A stretch of 64,000 nucleotides of DNA from Dichetophora obliterata. Its lineage: Eukaryota > Arthropoda > Insecta > Diptera > Sciomyzidae. The notes beneath the pieces were generated by a model. The model searched no databases, was not told where the DNA came from, and saw nothing but the letters and a program-made list of their open reading frames with translations. The position numbers and the translations under genes were made by a program. Position 1 is the first letter of the stretch, and each line of letters starts with the position of its first letter. This document shows positions 12,290 through 24,196 of the stretch, piece after piece. Location: the NCBI GenBank assembly GCA_963920525.1, contig OY986439.1:17331319-17395318 (forward strand), in the 5' to 3' direction.

Positions 12290-12865
12290 CAGGTTCCACT
12301 AAACTGGGTGAAAATTATCACAAGATGCCAATTGTTTTAGGTGTAGATTCCAATTGTGAATTAAGATATGAATGTTCCTCACAGACACTTCAACAATGCC
12401 TTTTTGGTATAAATATTACTTAAGATTGATAAGCAATCCAAATATTTGTACAAAACTATTATGGACAATTACTGATGCAGTATTTGCTAGATATATCGAT
12501 GACATTACATTTGTAATATACGTTTGCTATTTTAGATATCAAAATCAATAGTTTCATTAAAAAATTTTCTAAAAAAACATTTACAAAATAATTCAAAATA
12601 ATATAATAATGGCAGTAAGGTAATAAAATTTACATTCTAACATGCAATAATATAATATAATAATGTTAATAATGTAATAAAATTAACTGCTGCGAATATT
12701 AACGTGTGTTGTTTTAGTTAACTTTATGTTATTTAAAATTGTTTAATTTAAAAATTATTTTATTAAAAAAAAATTATTAAATTATCAAATCTATGAAACT
12801 GCAAAAAATCGTGGCTTCTCTTGTGTGTGCAACGACACATATGTTTTTTGCAGTTAATGATGTTC
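12290..12865. repeat. dispersed repeat, fullest of three copies
   Basis: The first about 110 bp (GAAAATTATCACAAGATGCC and onward) recur, diverged, at 44222-44330. The middle (ATTTGCTAGATATATCGATG) recurs at about 53190-53320. The last part (ATGAAACTGCAAAAAATCG...) recurs at about 53925-53985. Same-order partial matches at three loci define an interspersed family of at least 570 bp. No coding content or termini recognised. Confidence 0.6.
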
Positions 12866-13430
12866 ATGTCTCTGAAAAATGAATTTCTGAAAAGTTTTCA
12901 ATGACAAAAACAAACACTCATTTAACCTTCACATATGCAGCAAGTGTTTACAAAAAACATGACCATTTTACCTCAAGGAATTGAACATTTTGGTCAGAAA
13001 CTTCTATTTAAGCAATTTAAACAAGATAAAGGCACATAGGAAAAATTAAACTTATAATTTAAACATCAAAGAAAATTGAAGCGGTAAAAAAACGCCCACA
13101 TAATACAATCAACAAATGCAAATTGAAAGCCATTTTAAACCAATACAATTGAGAAGTTGAAATTTCGATTATGTTGACTATTTTGGGAAGCAACAAAAAA
13201 CACAATATAATAGAAACATTGTCACACATGAGGCAGACATAAGAACATTTGTGCTAATAACAATAACAGCAAAGCAAACAAAACGAACTCAAGGCACATG
13301 AAAACGCCCAGACACATACGTACTTGTATAAAAAAAAAAAGAAGAAAAAGAACAAATAAAAAATTGGCTATGTCAAAAACATGCAAATTTGCTATAATGT
13401 GAAGGCACACATACAAATAAAGATACAAAC
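12866..13430. other. AT-rich stretch, no gene seen
   Basis: No supported feature. The minus-strand ORF at 13222-13428 is hydrophobic low complexity. Confidence 0.4.
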
Positions 13431-15746
13431 ATCCCAGTCGGAATATGAATCCTCAGAGACGAAGTGTTCGAAGCCGTCTCGAAGACCAAGGACGCATACT
13501 CAGAGTGATCGCTGACACTCTGCAAGACAAGACATTATACTGTATGCAGTTAAAACTTTGAATGATCTCTCAAAAAAATTTGTTTTTAATGCTGAGAGAT
13601 CAATGTGGACGATCTGCAAGACTCGTATGCATATTTTCTGCAAGTAGTTGAGATGCTCTCTTATCAAGAAATTGTTTTTCTAATGCTCAGAGGTTAATGC
13701 GGACGCTCTGCAAGACTCGTATTTATATTTTCATCATGTGTCTATTCAGGCCCGTAGCCAGGATTTACCCAAAGGGGGGGGGGGTTTGATTATAAAAAAA
13801 AAATATTGAAAGTTTTTAATATTGATAAATCAAAAGGTATTTTTTATTTATATATTAAATGTTTGCTCTCCCATACACCAATTTGTTGACACCATTGACT
13901 AAAAATAGTCGATTTGATATAAAAATAAAATCTTTAAAGTTTCGTGCCGATTGATAGACTTTTAAAACTAGCTCAAGAGGCCAATAAATGGAGAAGCGTT
14001 TGACAAGAGTTTGAAACATTTCTTTAAGAAATTTTCTAAAAAACAGGTATGCATTTTGTTTTTAATGTAGTTGTTCTTTAAAATGAGTTAACAAACATAA
14101 AATTCGAATTGAAAGTACCAAAGTTGTGATATTTTACTATTCGAAAAATGTTCTTTTATTTCCTGTTTCAAAAAAAAAAAATTGTAAAAATCCAAATTTG
14201 AGAAATTGCAATGAAATGTTGTTGAAATATTTTCTGAAACAACACTAAATAAAAAAAGCAGTGTCTGTTCAACAGTTCCTATTTTTAAAAAAAAGCTGTT
14301 TTTACTATGGCTTAGCGCTTAAAATATTTATTTCTATTATTTGCACTAAAAAAAAATTAAGAAAATCGTAAATTTTTGCAATATTTAGTGCATAAAAAAT
14401 ATGTTTCTGTACAAAATGGCCTTCATATGCATACTGAAAAATTGCTTTTGGAGATATTTGAACAAAGGTTTTAGTTTTTGTACAATATTTAATCAAACGG
14501 TCTTATCAAATTTTTTTTAAAGACTCAATTACACGTTCCCTTTAAGATAAGAAACTGATTATTCAATGAATGAAAGTCCTCAAAGAATCCTCATTACTAC
14601 AATGAGAAACCGACAAATAATGTGAACGTATTGAACACGACATAGGGCACTTACGTGTTTAGTGAATTAATTATTTCTGTGAAAACTTATGCATATTTTA
14701 TTGTTGAGTTCATTTTATAAAATGCTTAAAAACCTTATCAAAAATGCCTATTTCTTCAGAGACTGCACAAAAAGACACATGGGCTTTTCCGACAAAAGGT
14801 CTACCGCGACTGAAAAATTAAATGTTACTTAAAATTATTTTAAACCTCGATAATAGAGAAAAATAAGTTGAAATTTCTATTGTGAGAGTAAACAGAGCTG
14901 ATCTCAATTTGAATTTAAAAAAAATGGCAGCAAACATGATGAAATGGCAACAAAAGTTGAAAAATGGTGACAAAATTTGAAAAAATTTAACGAAACTTGA
15001 AATTTTGTAAGTATAATAAATACTCGTATAATACAAAGTTTAATTAAATTTTTTTTCAGCTTTCGATAGTAATGGTCCTGAATTACACTTTACATGTTCT
15101 TCTAGTTCAATTAAATAAATGAAAATATAAAATATTTGCATTTTTTTGAAGGGAAAAATCTGTCACATAACGTATATCACGTAACGTATCATATTATGAT
15201 TTTTTAAATAATATTTTTCAACAAAGCAATTCTGAATATGTAGCAACATTATTCCAGATTATATTAAAAAAACTTTCATAGACAAACTCGTGCAAACTTT
15301 GCACATTTTTTCGTTGATATTGTTTCAGGTAAAAACCTTATCTATTTTGTGTCACGTAACATATCATTTTTGGTGGCTTCTATCTAAGAGCCAAGCTTTT
15401 GACAACTCTTAGCTTTTACACCTTGTATAGTGCGCTTAGTAAACTATTGAAAAATCAAAATAAGAAAACTGTAAGTTTAATTATTCTTTGTTTTTCCACT
15501 CATTAAAGTCATGTAAATGAAACAACAAAGTATATGAATGGACAATTTTGATCACAAATGCATTAAGTTGGAACTGCGATCACATAAAAAGCAACTTGAA
15601 AATCAGAAGTTTTTATTAATTTATAATTTGAAATGCAGAGGCGATATTGTGATATTTCTAAATTCGATTTGAAAGCATAGGTCTCAATTTAGTTGAAAAT
15701 TAAAGTGGTTTGCAACTTTTTACGCTGTTGCGTTGTAGAAGACTAA

Positions 15747-17165
15747 GGGCTAATTTCTTCTCCTCCTGCTAAGAGTTGGAAGTCGTTCTAGGAGGAAATT
15801 TCTAAATTTTAAAAATAAGTTTGTTTCTTCACCGACTTTAGAATACGATCGTTTGTTAAGTTAGAAGTCAGCTAGCGTTAGCAGGCGATTTATCTGGAAG
15901 GCCAATGTTGGCCTTCTATTTACACTTCGAAGGAGGATTTTTGAGTTGGAAAGCGATTTTCGACGTTTTATCTTTTATCAGCTTTAATTTTACTTCATCA
16001 CCAGTCGATAATTTGCAATAATTATGACCTCGTCTCTACAAAATCGTGTTTGGGAGGTGGAAGATTGGAGAACAGACGACGAGATTGATGGGAGGATGAA
16101 GATGAAGAAATGCTAGTGTCGGTTCGTCAGAGGTACAAAATGTTCCCGCGAATTAATAAGGAAAAATGGGACGACACCAATTTTTTATTCTGCTTTCTCA
16201 TAACAAAACCCACTGCAGCGAAAATTCTAGCACTCATTGATAGTGATTTGAAATTTACCGAATTTCAAATATTGTATTGAATTGAAATAGTGCATCATAA
16301 TAACAAAATTATGATTGGTATTATTGGTCAATTAAAGGTCACGGTACATTCGGCCAATAACGCAACTTTTGATTTTGCTGCGGTTATGCGCATTAGGTTC
16401 GATGAAGATTGCGATTGCTGATTTTGTTGGAGTGTCTGCTTCGTCTATTTGCCATATTTTGCCGCGAGTAGCCAAAGCAGGAAAGCCAGGAACCGAACAA
16501 GAAATGACTGAAGATACATGTAAACAGTCTGTGTTTTTATTATAAAAGTAGCTGATATATTATTATTTATTTTGTTTAGCATCAACGGCATTTTACAAAA
16601 TCGCAAAATTTCCACGCACTATCGGTGCAATTGCTTGTACTCACATTCGGATACAATCCCCGGGTGGCGAACATGCTGAGGTTTATTGAAACCGAAAAGG
16701 TTGGTTTTCATTCAACGTGCAAACGGTAGCGTCCGCTAATTTAAAAGTGCTTGACATAGTTGCTCGTTGGCCTGAGTATACACATGACCAGACTATTTTT
16801 AACAATTCGGTGTTGAAGCGTAAATTATAATTTGCCTGTAAATTTGTGCTACAGACAAACAGTTTTTATTTTGAATTTTATTATTATTTTCTTTTTGTGT
16901 CAAAATCTAGTTCTAACTTTCCGTCAAAATGTGTCAAATTCTTAGAAAAATAAAATTTCCCATTGGGAAAAAACTACTTCTATGTTAACTATAGAATTCG
17001 AAAAAACTACTTCTATGTTAACTCTAGAATTTGTCTTCCAAATCAGAAGCTATAGTGAAGAAACATAAATATTTAGCAGGAGTTCTAAAATTCAGAATGT
17101 CTTCTTTATTTAGCAGTCTTCCACGATATAGCATTAGATTTAGCAGGAGGTGAAGAAACTGACCC
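15747..17165 (+). mobile_element. Harbinger (PIF) element, 1.42 kb, TSD TAA
   Basis: The ends are GGGCTAATTTCTTC at the left and, in complement, GGGTCAGTTTCTTC at the right. Both continue into CTCCTGCTAA. TAA flanks both sides (15744-15746 and 17166-17168), the 3 bp duplication typical of Harbinger. It contains a broken transposase gene. Confidence 0.85.
16027..16829 (+). pseudogene. Harbinger transposase pseudogene with intron
   Basis: Reading with frameshifts from ATG 16027, the product starts MTSSLQNRVWEVEDW. It then gives INKEKWDDTNFLF and, in another frame, the helix-turn-helix segment QLLILLRLCALGSMKIAIAD (about 16361) plus FVGVSASSICHILPRVAKA. A GT-AG intron is likely at 16520-16579. 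The second exon reads STAFYKIAKFPRTIGAIA and then CTHIRIQSPGGEHAEVY, a stop (TGA at 16687), and NRKGWFSFNVQTVASANLKV ending with VARWPEYTHDQTIF. This is the Harbinger DDE core. The first catalytic Asp, usually in GAIDCTHI, is Ala here (codon 16633-16635), and the R of YRN is a stop. The product cannot be catalytic. Confidence 0.85.
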
Positions 17166-17546
17166 TAAATGCTAATATATTAGATTTGTATACTTTCTAG
17201 ATCCTAAGAGAATTTTAACCCCTAAAACCCCCTTATCTACGGGCCTGTGTCTATTATTCAAATAATATTTGTTATTTGGAATCATCGAGACGATGTCATG
17301 GTGATTTAAAATGTGAAAAAAAATAAAAGAAATATAAAAAAAATTATTTATATGAACCCGCTCTGCAAGACATGACTTGACACCGTTGTTGAAGACATTT
17401 CAACAACATGTCTTGTAAGCACAAGTAAAATTTTGTTTGAAAATGTCTTCGAAGACTGCCATGAAAATAGATCGATCCGTCTTGCGAGAAACTAACAAGT
17501 CTCGAAGACGTCTTTGAATACGGATCGATCCAATTCCTGCTGGGAT

Positions 17547-19100
17547 ACGAAGTTACTCACACAAAAACTCACAAGTACGCACGCACGCACACAATCAAAC
17601 ACATATACAATCACCGTTTAGCACACTTATTTAAGGCAACACCTTTGAGGGTAAATAAAAAGTGGGCAAAGAAAAAACCTCATAAAAACACATCACCAAG
17701 AAAAAGGGAAGAAAAGGTGAGGTGCAAAAAATTGTCTATTTATGTGATTTTTATTTTGGCTGCTGCTAACCATGTCAATTTCTGGCTTCTTATTCATTTC
17801 GAACCAGTATTTGTTGCTCAGGCTGAACTTTCAGTGCGTGTGTGTGTGACACATACAAAGGAGAGAAGGCAGGAAGATATATTATTGCTGTACGTGTGTG
17901 TAACACGCACACCTCACAGTTGGAAAAAAAGAAGAAGATCCTATGAGGAAAGTTGAAGTAGACTTAAAAAAAAAACAGAAAATAAGGGACATAGAAAATA
18001 ATTGTATGAAAACTAAGGCGACAACAATTGTTATGGTAGGCCATAAAATAATGTGTTGAGAAATAATGCGCTCGATACAGTAGCAAAAAGTTGGAGAAAA
18101 AAAATATTAATAGGGTTTCGTCTGATGTCGGATAGAAGAATAGTAGCATAAAAGATGTGCTATTAAAATGTCATTGAGTCTTTGAAAGGTTTCTAATGAC
18201 ATATTTCCTTTTATCGCTTTGTGCTGCTTTTTCGAAATGATAGAAAAGGCTTATTTTATTGATATGTTGATTTTTTAACAAAAATTTGAGAGAAAACACT
18301 GTTAATTAACAAAATGAGCATAACGTCCAGTGTTTCTTAAATAATTACAAATTTATTGTGAAAATACATATATTAGTATCTATTTTTCGTAACACTTTCT
18401 TTTAGCTTCTGCTCAACCTATTTTAATTCAGTATGAAAGTAAATTAAAAGACATTTAATAATTCTCAACTCAATTACTGTTTTCTATTTTCGCCTTGAAG
18501 CAAAATTAGAAATATGCCCATAGCATAGCATACATAAATAATGAATTTTCTGACAACAATGTCAAAATGAAATTGTAAAACAATAAACAAACAAAAAACA
18601 AAAATAAACCAAAACACAAACACCAACAGCAACAGCAATAATATTTATATTTTAATAATTTCATGCTTTGTCAAGTTTACACAAACAGAACAAAAGAAAC
18701 TTATACCAACACAAGACAACAATGCATTAGAGAAACACTAAAAATAAAATAAGAATTAGCATAAAAATAACAAAGAGAAAAAGGGCTTTATAAAAAAATT
18801 TTTCTATCATATATTTTATTTAAGGCAGAGACAATGCAAAATTATTGTTTCGTTTCTGTGTTTAGCGTTCAGTACCTTGATGTCCTTGAAGCTGTAGAGA
18901 TTCAATGGAAAAACATGCGCACTTACATTTGACAGGTCCTTGCAGCTGCTGTTTTTATTGTCAGCCAAAAAAAAACATGCGAAACGAGTGGTTGTCACTT
19001 GAAATATTTTTATTAAAAGCTAAACAGCCTTCAATTAGCACATAAAACTGTTTACTTAAAAAGAGTCTTGAGTCATTTATGAATCTTATGTGGAAAATTA
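17547..19100. other. non-coding, mixed low-complexity sequence
   Basis: A 103-codon plus-strand ORF at 17645-17956 has no family motif and basic low-complexity character. The surroundings contain ACGCACGCACG-type and CAACAGCAACAGC-type runs. Nothing convincing was seen. Confidence 0.4.
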
Positions 19101-19114
19101 ATTACACAATTTAA

Positions 19115-19340
19115 TTCTGTATTTGTAGTTCGTTGTTAAAATTAGTTGAATTTAAACATTGGTAGTTTTAATTAACTTAATACAATTAATTTAACAAAGT
19201 TTAATTCTAACATTTGTAGTTTGCAAGTAGTTTAGTTTTAACACTTAACGTTTGTTAGTAGTTTAGTTTAACACTTAACGTTTGTAAGTAGTTTAATTTG
19301 AACACTTATAGTTTATAAACAGTTCAATCTTTACATTAGT
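19115..19340. repeat. roughly 30-45 bp tandem repeats (TAGTTTAGTTTAACACTTAACG)
   Basis: Variants of TAGTTTAGTTT followed by AACACTTAACGTTTG recur at least three times at 19225-19320, with looser copies upstream from about 19115. Downstream, CTCTATATAACTG (about 19430) and ATAATAAACT (about 19590) resemble a TATA box and polyadenylation signal, so this could be part of an LTR. No partner LTR or TSD was found and that reading is weak. Confidence 0.4.
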
Positions 19341-19689
19341 CACTTTCATTAAAACATTCAACTTTGCTTTTACCTATGGCATAAACTTTGCTTTTTAAAC
19401 ACGTCTTCTTTCGCCGGCTTTTATCTTAGAACTCTATATAACTGTACCTTTAGTCGCGTGTAGCTTTCTGTCGTTTTGTGTGTTTAGTAGTTTCGTCCAG
19501 TTCGGGTTGTTTTGTGTATTATTTTAGCTACTTTATATTTTTCTTTATATTTCTGTACCGACATTTTTTTAATATTGTTCAAATGTTATAATAAACTAAT
19601 TTTCAAAATGACTCTATAATACCCATGTGTTACCCCCCCCCCCCCGCATCGCAAGGCCATCGACGAACTAAAAAACTATTGAAATTTCA

Positions 19690-20780
19690 ATTTTTGATTT
19701 TACAAGCAAACATCTCCTCTATTTTGTAATCGATTTGCCTAAATTTTTTTTCACTAATTTATTACGGAGTACTCGTAGTTCCTTACTATACCAGGAGGGA
19801 CATGGCGAATAGTTTTTTTTTTGCCTGTTGTAGGGGACAGATTATGTGAAGCAGTCGAAAATCATGTCGTAGAAGTGAGCAACTGCAATATCAACGCTTT
19901 CGTGAACATTATCGAAAATATGTTGGAAATGGATTCTACTGAATAAAATTTCTAATTTTAAAAAATCAGTTTTCCGAAAGTTGAAGCTGTACGAGTGCTC
20001 AAAGTCTGTATTTTTGACATTAATGTTAAAAGATAAGGTAAGGGATAACGGTGGATGGTATTGATCAAGTGTTGAAAGGAGATTGTTAATTGCTGAGACT
20101 ATGCAGTTATCTGAATCCGAAGAAAAAATTAGGTCTAGTGGTCTACCAAAATTGTTAGTAGCTCCGCTCAACTGGTTAAGGCCGCAGTCTGAAATGCAGC
20201 TAGTGAACAAAATTTCTTTTTCAGAGGTAGTATTTGAAGAAAAATATTAGGATTCGTCGTCAGAGCGGACCCATTGAAAGTTGGGAAGATTAAAGTCCCC
20301 AGAAATATAACGGTAATGGATCTATAAGATCCAAAACTGAATCTTTTGCGTCTACTGCAAGCTGATAACCATTCACTGGTTGAGACGGGCGAATATAACA
20401 GCAGATAATAAATATATTTCGTTTTGCGATGCAGATAATTCAAAGTTAGCAGTGTTGGAATTTTTTATAAAAATTGATCAAAGCGATTGTGAATAACAAG
20501 AAGGACACCACGACCTGAGGAGAGATCATCTTTGTCGAGACCATTGTATCTGAAAACCGCAAAATCGGACGCGAAGACCTCAATAGCCTTAAAGTCGGGC
20601 GTAAGATTGGTCTTAGTAAGGGCAAATATGTCGTAGGGAAGCTTAAGAGAATTAAGTAACGATGTAGAGATTTTGGTGCGTAATCCTCTAACATTTTGGT
20701 AGTAAAGAGTGACAAAAATTGGGCTGGGGTTTTGATTAGGAGTAATAATTCGGTTAGGAATAATATTGTGGCTGCTATTT
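19690..20780 (-). pseudogene. LINE endonuclease fragment (APE-type), 3' truncated
   Basis: Minus-strand reading from about 20775 gives FVTLYYQNVRGLRTKISTSL and later DIFALTKTNLTPDF, the start of an apurinic-type endonuclease domain of a non-LTR retrotransposon (Jockey/CR1-like). After a frameshift it gives SGDFNLPNFQWVRSDD (the GDFN motif), and then in the 122-codon frame at 19842-20210 SDCGLNQLSGATNNFGRPLD followed by LIFSSDSD. It continues to SPCPSWYSKELRVLRNKL near 19790, the linker before the reverse transcriptase, and stops there. The catalytic E of the usual TETW is K (LTKTNL). No RT follows; the join at about 19690 is next to a poly-C run. Several frameshifts make it non-functional. 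Confidence 0.8.
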
Positions 20781-23470
20781 ATTTTTATTTTTTTTTTATT
20801 TACTTGATTGCTAAACCTTAACAGGTTTAATAGCAAATTTAAAATTATAAAATAAGATATTAAATACAATTCAAAAATATAAAGTATGATTTTGATTGAT
20901 ATCATGTATTATTAACAAACTAAAAAGTTTTACTAAATTGCTTAAGTAAATAATTTTATTAAAGTATAAAAAATAACAAAAAAAAAGTTAAGTCAAAATC
21001 GATAATATCAGACAGCAAAGCAGGGTTGCGTTTTCAAGACAAACAAGGTCAAGTTAGCAACAATTTTTGTATACGGCGGAGTCGTGTGACAAACAAGGTT
21101 TCATACCCAATAAAACACCACTCCAATAGGTATATATATAATATATATCGTTCTGACTTCCTGAAGCCGGTGAGATCCTGGCTTGACAGGGTGGTTACTC
21201 GACAAACTAGGTCAAATTCACCAAACCAATTTTCATAAAATAAAGAAAACCAGTTGCGAACGCAGGCACCAAGACAAACTAGGTCTTATCGGCCACTCAT
21301 ATTAATATATTACAAATCGATCTAACGTAGTGTTTCAAGAGGCAAAAAGACACCAAGACACCACGGTACCGTAGACAAATGTAGTCACAATCATCATGAA
21401 GATATGAGGCAATTGAAGATCCCAGGTTTAGGTCCATTCAGATTATTTAGATGTTTATTCACCAAAATTTTAAATTTTACGCTTAGGTCCATTTAGATTG
21501 TTATATTAATGTGTTTACAAATATCACCAGATGCATCAGATATATGTTTGAAAGAACTTTACATAATTAACGATGGTACTGCAGGTAATCTATAATTTTA
21601 TGTTTGATTGAGTCCATGGATTCACTTAAGGATATAACATCAGATACAAAATTAAAATCACCGCAAGCGCTTCTAAGAGGTTCATTTTGCAAATAATTAG
21701 TTCTACAAAAGTTCATGTGGAGTAACTCAAAAGATCTTCTAGGACGAAGAGGAATATTAAAATTTATTTTACTCAATAAATAGTGACTGTTTACATAACC
21801 ATGTAAAAGTTTTATAATCCAACAAGCATTTATCATAATTCTCCGATTTTTTAAAGAAGGAAGATTTAAGAGTTGTAACCGATATTCATAAGGTGGTAAG
21901 TGAAAATCAGTATTACAATAAAGATAGCTTAAACAAAACAAAAGAAATTGTTTCTGCACTGCTTCAATGTCGTCTATGTAACAACCGTATCGTGGGCACC
22001 AAACAACTGAAGCGTATTCTAAGATAGGCCGCACTAGGGAAGTGAATAAGGTTTTTGTTATGAATGGATCATTAAACTCTTTTGCCCAACGTTTAATAAA
22101 TCCTAAAGTACTATTTGCTCTATTTATTATTTTATTTACATGAATATTAAAGCGTAGTTTAGGATCCATTGTAACTCCAAGATCATTGAAACTATCTAAG
22201 GACTCCAATGGATAACCACAAATTTTGAAGGTACATTTAATTGGTGGTTTGCGCTAGAAAGACATATGCTTGCATTTCTTCATGTTGAGGTTCATACGGT
22301 TCGTTTTGCACCAGTTATGAAGATGATCTATGTCGGCTTGCAAAAATACAGCGTCATTATCATTTTTAAAAGAAAGGAAGAGTTTGACGTCGTCAGCAAA
22401 CATTAAGATGCTGGAATGCATTATGACAGATGGCAAACCGTTTATAAAAAGTAGAAACAGAAGATGCCCAAGATGACTTCCTTGAGGTACTCCTGAAGTA
22501 ACAGGAAACTCATGTGATTTCTTGAGCTTAAAAAGAACAGATTGTGTTCTATTGCTTAAGTAAGATTCAATCCACTTTGCCAACGGTATAGGAAATCCAA
22601 CAAGATGTAATTTTAAGATCAATAGTTTGTGATTTACAACGTTAAAAGCTTTGCTAAAATCCGTGTATATAACATCAGTCTGCTTGCCTTTTCCAAAGTT
22701 TTCTATAGTTTTTGATGTAAATTCTAGAAGGTTAGCAACAGTGGATTTTCCAGAAAGGAATCCATGTTGGAAAGGAGACATTAAAGATTTAACGCTATGC
22801 GATAGACGTCATGTAACAATTGCCTCTAAAAGTTTAGGCAAAGCGCTCAATTTTGCGATGCCACGGTAGTTATCAATTAAAGACCTATTTCCGGATTTAT
22901 GCAGCGGAATGATAAATGAATGCTTCCAGGCTGCAGGAAAATAGCAGGATTTTAATGATGAAGTAAATAGTAAAGAGATTGGAGTTACTAATTCTTCACA
23001 GCAGTATTTTAATATACACGAAGGTATGTTATCAGGACCACTTTTATATGATGTTTTAATATTTTTTAAAAATGAAAAGATTGTGTTTGTTTCAATTATT
23101 GGGAAATATATATCCCCAGATTGAATATTGAAAGGATAACTTAAATAATCATAGGACGATGATGAATAAGTCGACTTGAAAAAGTCAGCAAAAAGATTGC
23201 AAATACTATTATTATTATCAGACTCAACCGAATTATACTTCATAAAAGAAGGATAGGAATCAATCTTGCGTTTTGTGTTAACAAAGTTCCAGAAGGATTT
23301 AGCATCAGATTTGATGTTTAATTTTACTTTTGTTAAGTAGGTGTTATAGGATTGTTTGCATAACTGTTGATAACTGTATTTAATCGAGGTATAGCAACCA
23401 AAATCACATATGTTATGTGTTTTTTGATATTTTTTTATAGTATTTAGATTTCAAATTCCTCATTTACGGG
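20778..23470 (-). pseudogene. LINE reverse transcriptase fragment, 5' truncated
   Basis: From about 23460 the minus strand reads MRNLKSKYYKK (linker) and, frameshifted, SDAKSFWNFVNTKRK. The 144-codon stretch 22809-23243 follows, with SGPDNIPSCILKYCCEEL and FIIPLHKSGNRSLIDNYRG. Next, 22254-22781 carries FQHGFLSGKSTVANLLEF, YTDFSKAFNVVNH, SGVPQGSHLGHLLFLLFING and the catalytic FADDVKLF. Then 21567-22208 carries the thumb and C-terminal region (LGVTMDPKLRFNIHVNKI, PILEYASVVWCPRYG). Frameshifts separate the blocks. The family is a Jockey/CR1-like non-LTR element, clade not assigned. The 3' UTR extends below 21567. A T-rich run at 20783-20801 may be the poly-A tail of this copy, which would place its 3' end there. 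Confidence 0.8.
21038..21386. repeat. five spaced copies of GACAAAC(A/T)AGGTC
   Basis: The 13-mer occurs at 21038, 21088 (last base T), 21201 and 21273, with a weaker copy (GACAAATGTAGTC) at 21374. It lies in the presumed 3' UTR of the LINE fragment. The spacing is irregular (50 to 113 bp), so it is not a simple tandem repeat. Confidence 0.65.
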
Positions 23471-23489
23471 ACTTGTAAAGAGAAGAGAT

Positions 23490-24000
23490 TTATTTTGACC
23501 TTATATGAATAGCATATGTGTCAAGAGCTTCTTTGAGTTGATGGCTCGCCAAGCCAAGCTGCACGTGGAATCTGCTGACTAAATGGCTCAATTCATCGAC
23601 ATCAGTAGATATACCTTCTTGCTGAATCAAGACTTTGAGGCTTGTCTTAGCCTTGCCTTCTATACAGGTAGAGACCGGTGCTTTATGCAAGTAAGCAAGA
23701 TACAGACGCACATTGTTGTAGACACTATTCTATCTTAGGCGAGAAAGAGCATATCTGCTCTCAGTGTCAACACAAGAGTTCAAAGTAAGTACTCTTGGTG
23801 GTTGAAGAGGGTCGATGAAAGATGTGGGGCTACCAGCTTGATAAGAGGCTTCACTTTTGAATGGAACATAAGAAGATGGGTAGTGTGTATGGGAATGGAC
23901 AAAGCTAGGATAAAGTATGTTATTCTCCTTTTTTTTTTGCTGGTGTGTCCAAGTTAGGATTAAGATTGAATGAGACTCGTTTAGGTTGATAGGGCTGAAG
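23490..24000 (-). pseudogene. unidentified coding relic upstream of LINE RT
   Basis: Minus-strand translation from 24000 gives LQPYQPKRVSFNLNPNLDTP, a frameshift at an A-run, then SFVHSHTHYPSSYVPFKSEA and SPTSFIDPLQPPRVLTLNSC up to SRYALSRLR, a TAG stop, and finally the 73-codon frame ending LGLASHQLKEALDTYAIHIR. The composition (proline-rich N-terminal part, then helical leucine-rich part) looks coding rather than random. I do not recognise the family. It lies in the same orientation as the LINE pieces and could be their ORF1, an unrelated gag-like relic, or a pseudogene of a host gene. Confidence 0.4.
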
Positions 24001-24196
24001 AGAATAATTCATTTGATTCGAATTAGTTGTATTTCAAGAACTTTGATATGCGACATAAGATCTACGACAGGCCTTGTGAATTTCCTAATTGCTTCACAAA
24101 ACCTCTAAGTTATTCAGAAATGTATCAAAAATTAATTCTGTTTTACTATATTTCTCATATAATTATATGTCTCACAATGATAATCATGGTCATGGA

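Larger units (their letters stand above)
13747..17247. mobile_element. hAT-type element, 3.5 kb, TSD TGTCTATT
   Basis: It is bounded by CAGGCCCGTAG at the left and its complement CTACGGGCCTG at the right. The 8 bp TGTCTATT is present directly outside both ends (13739-13746 and 17248-17255). An 8 bp duplication and CA-starting ends fit the hAT superfamily. No hAT transposase ORF was recognised, so this copy is non-autonomous or fully decayed. A Harbinger element occupies 15747-17165 within it. Confidence 0.85.
13431..17546. mobile_element. outer MITE (ATCCCAG ends) interrupted by hAT element
   Basis: The left end ATCCCAGTCGGAAT (13431) and the complement of the right end (ATCCCAGCAGGAAT, right end at 17546) match. 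Subtracting the inserted hAT element and its TSD leaves about 607 bp, close in size to the related ATCCCAATC element at 55298-55965. Inner text includes two diverged copies of a GACGATCTGCAAGACTCGTA segment near 13609 and 13702. No TSD is evident. It is non-autonomous and was interrupted after insertion. Confidence 0.6.

Noticed and set aside
17645..17956. 103-codon basic ORF
   Set aside because: No homology recognised, overlaps simple repeats, and begins and ends in low-complexity sequence.
19340..19640. Solo LTR with TATA box and polyadenylation signal
   Set aside because: No TG...CA ends, TSD or second copy could be found; such motifs occur by chance in AT-rich DNA.
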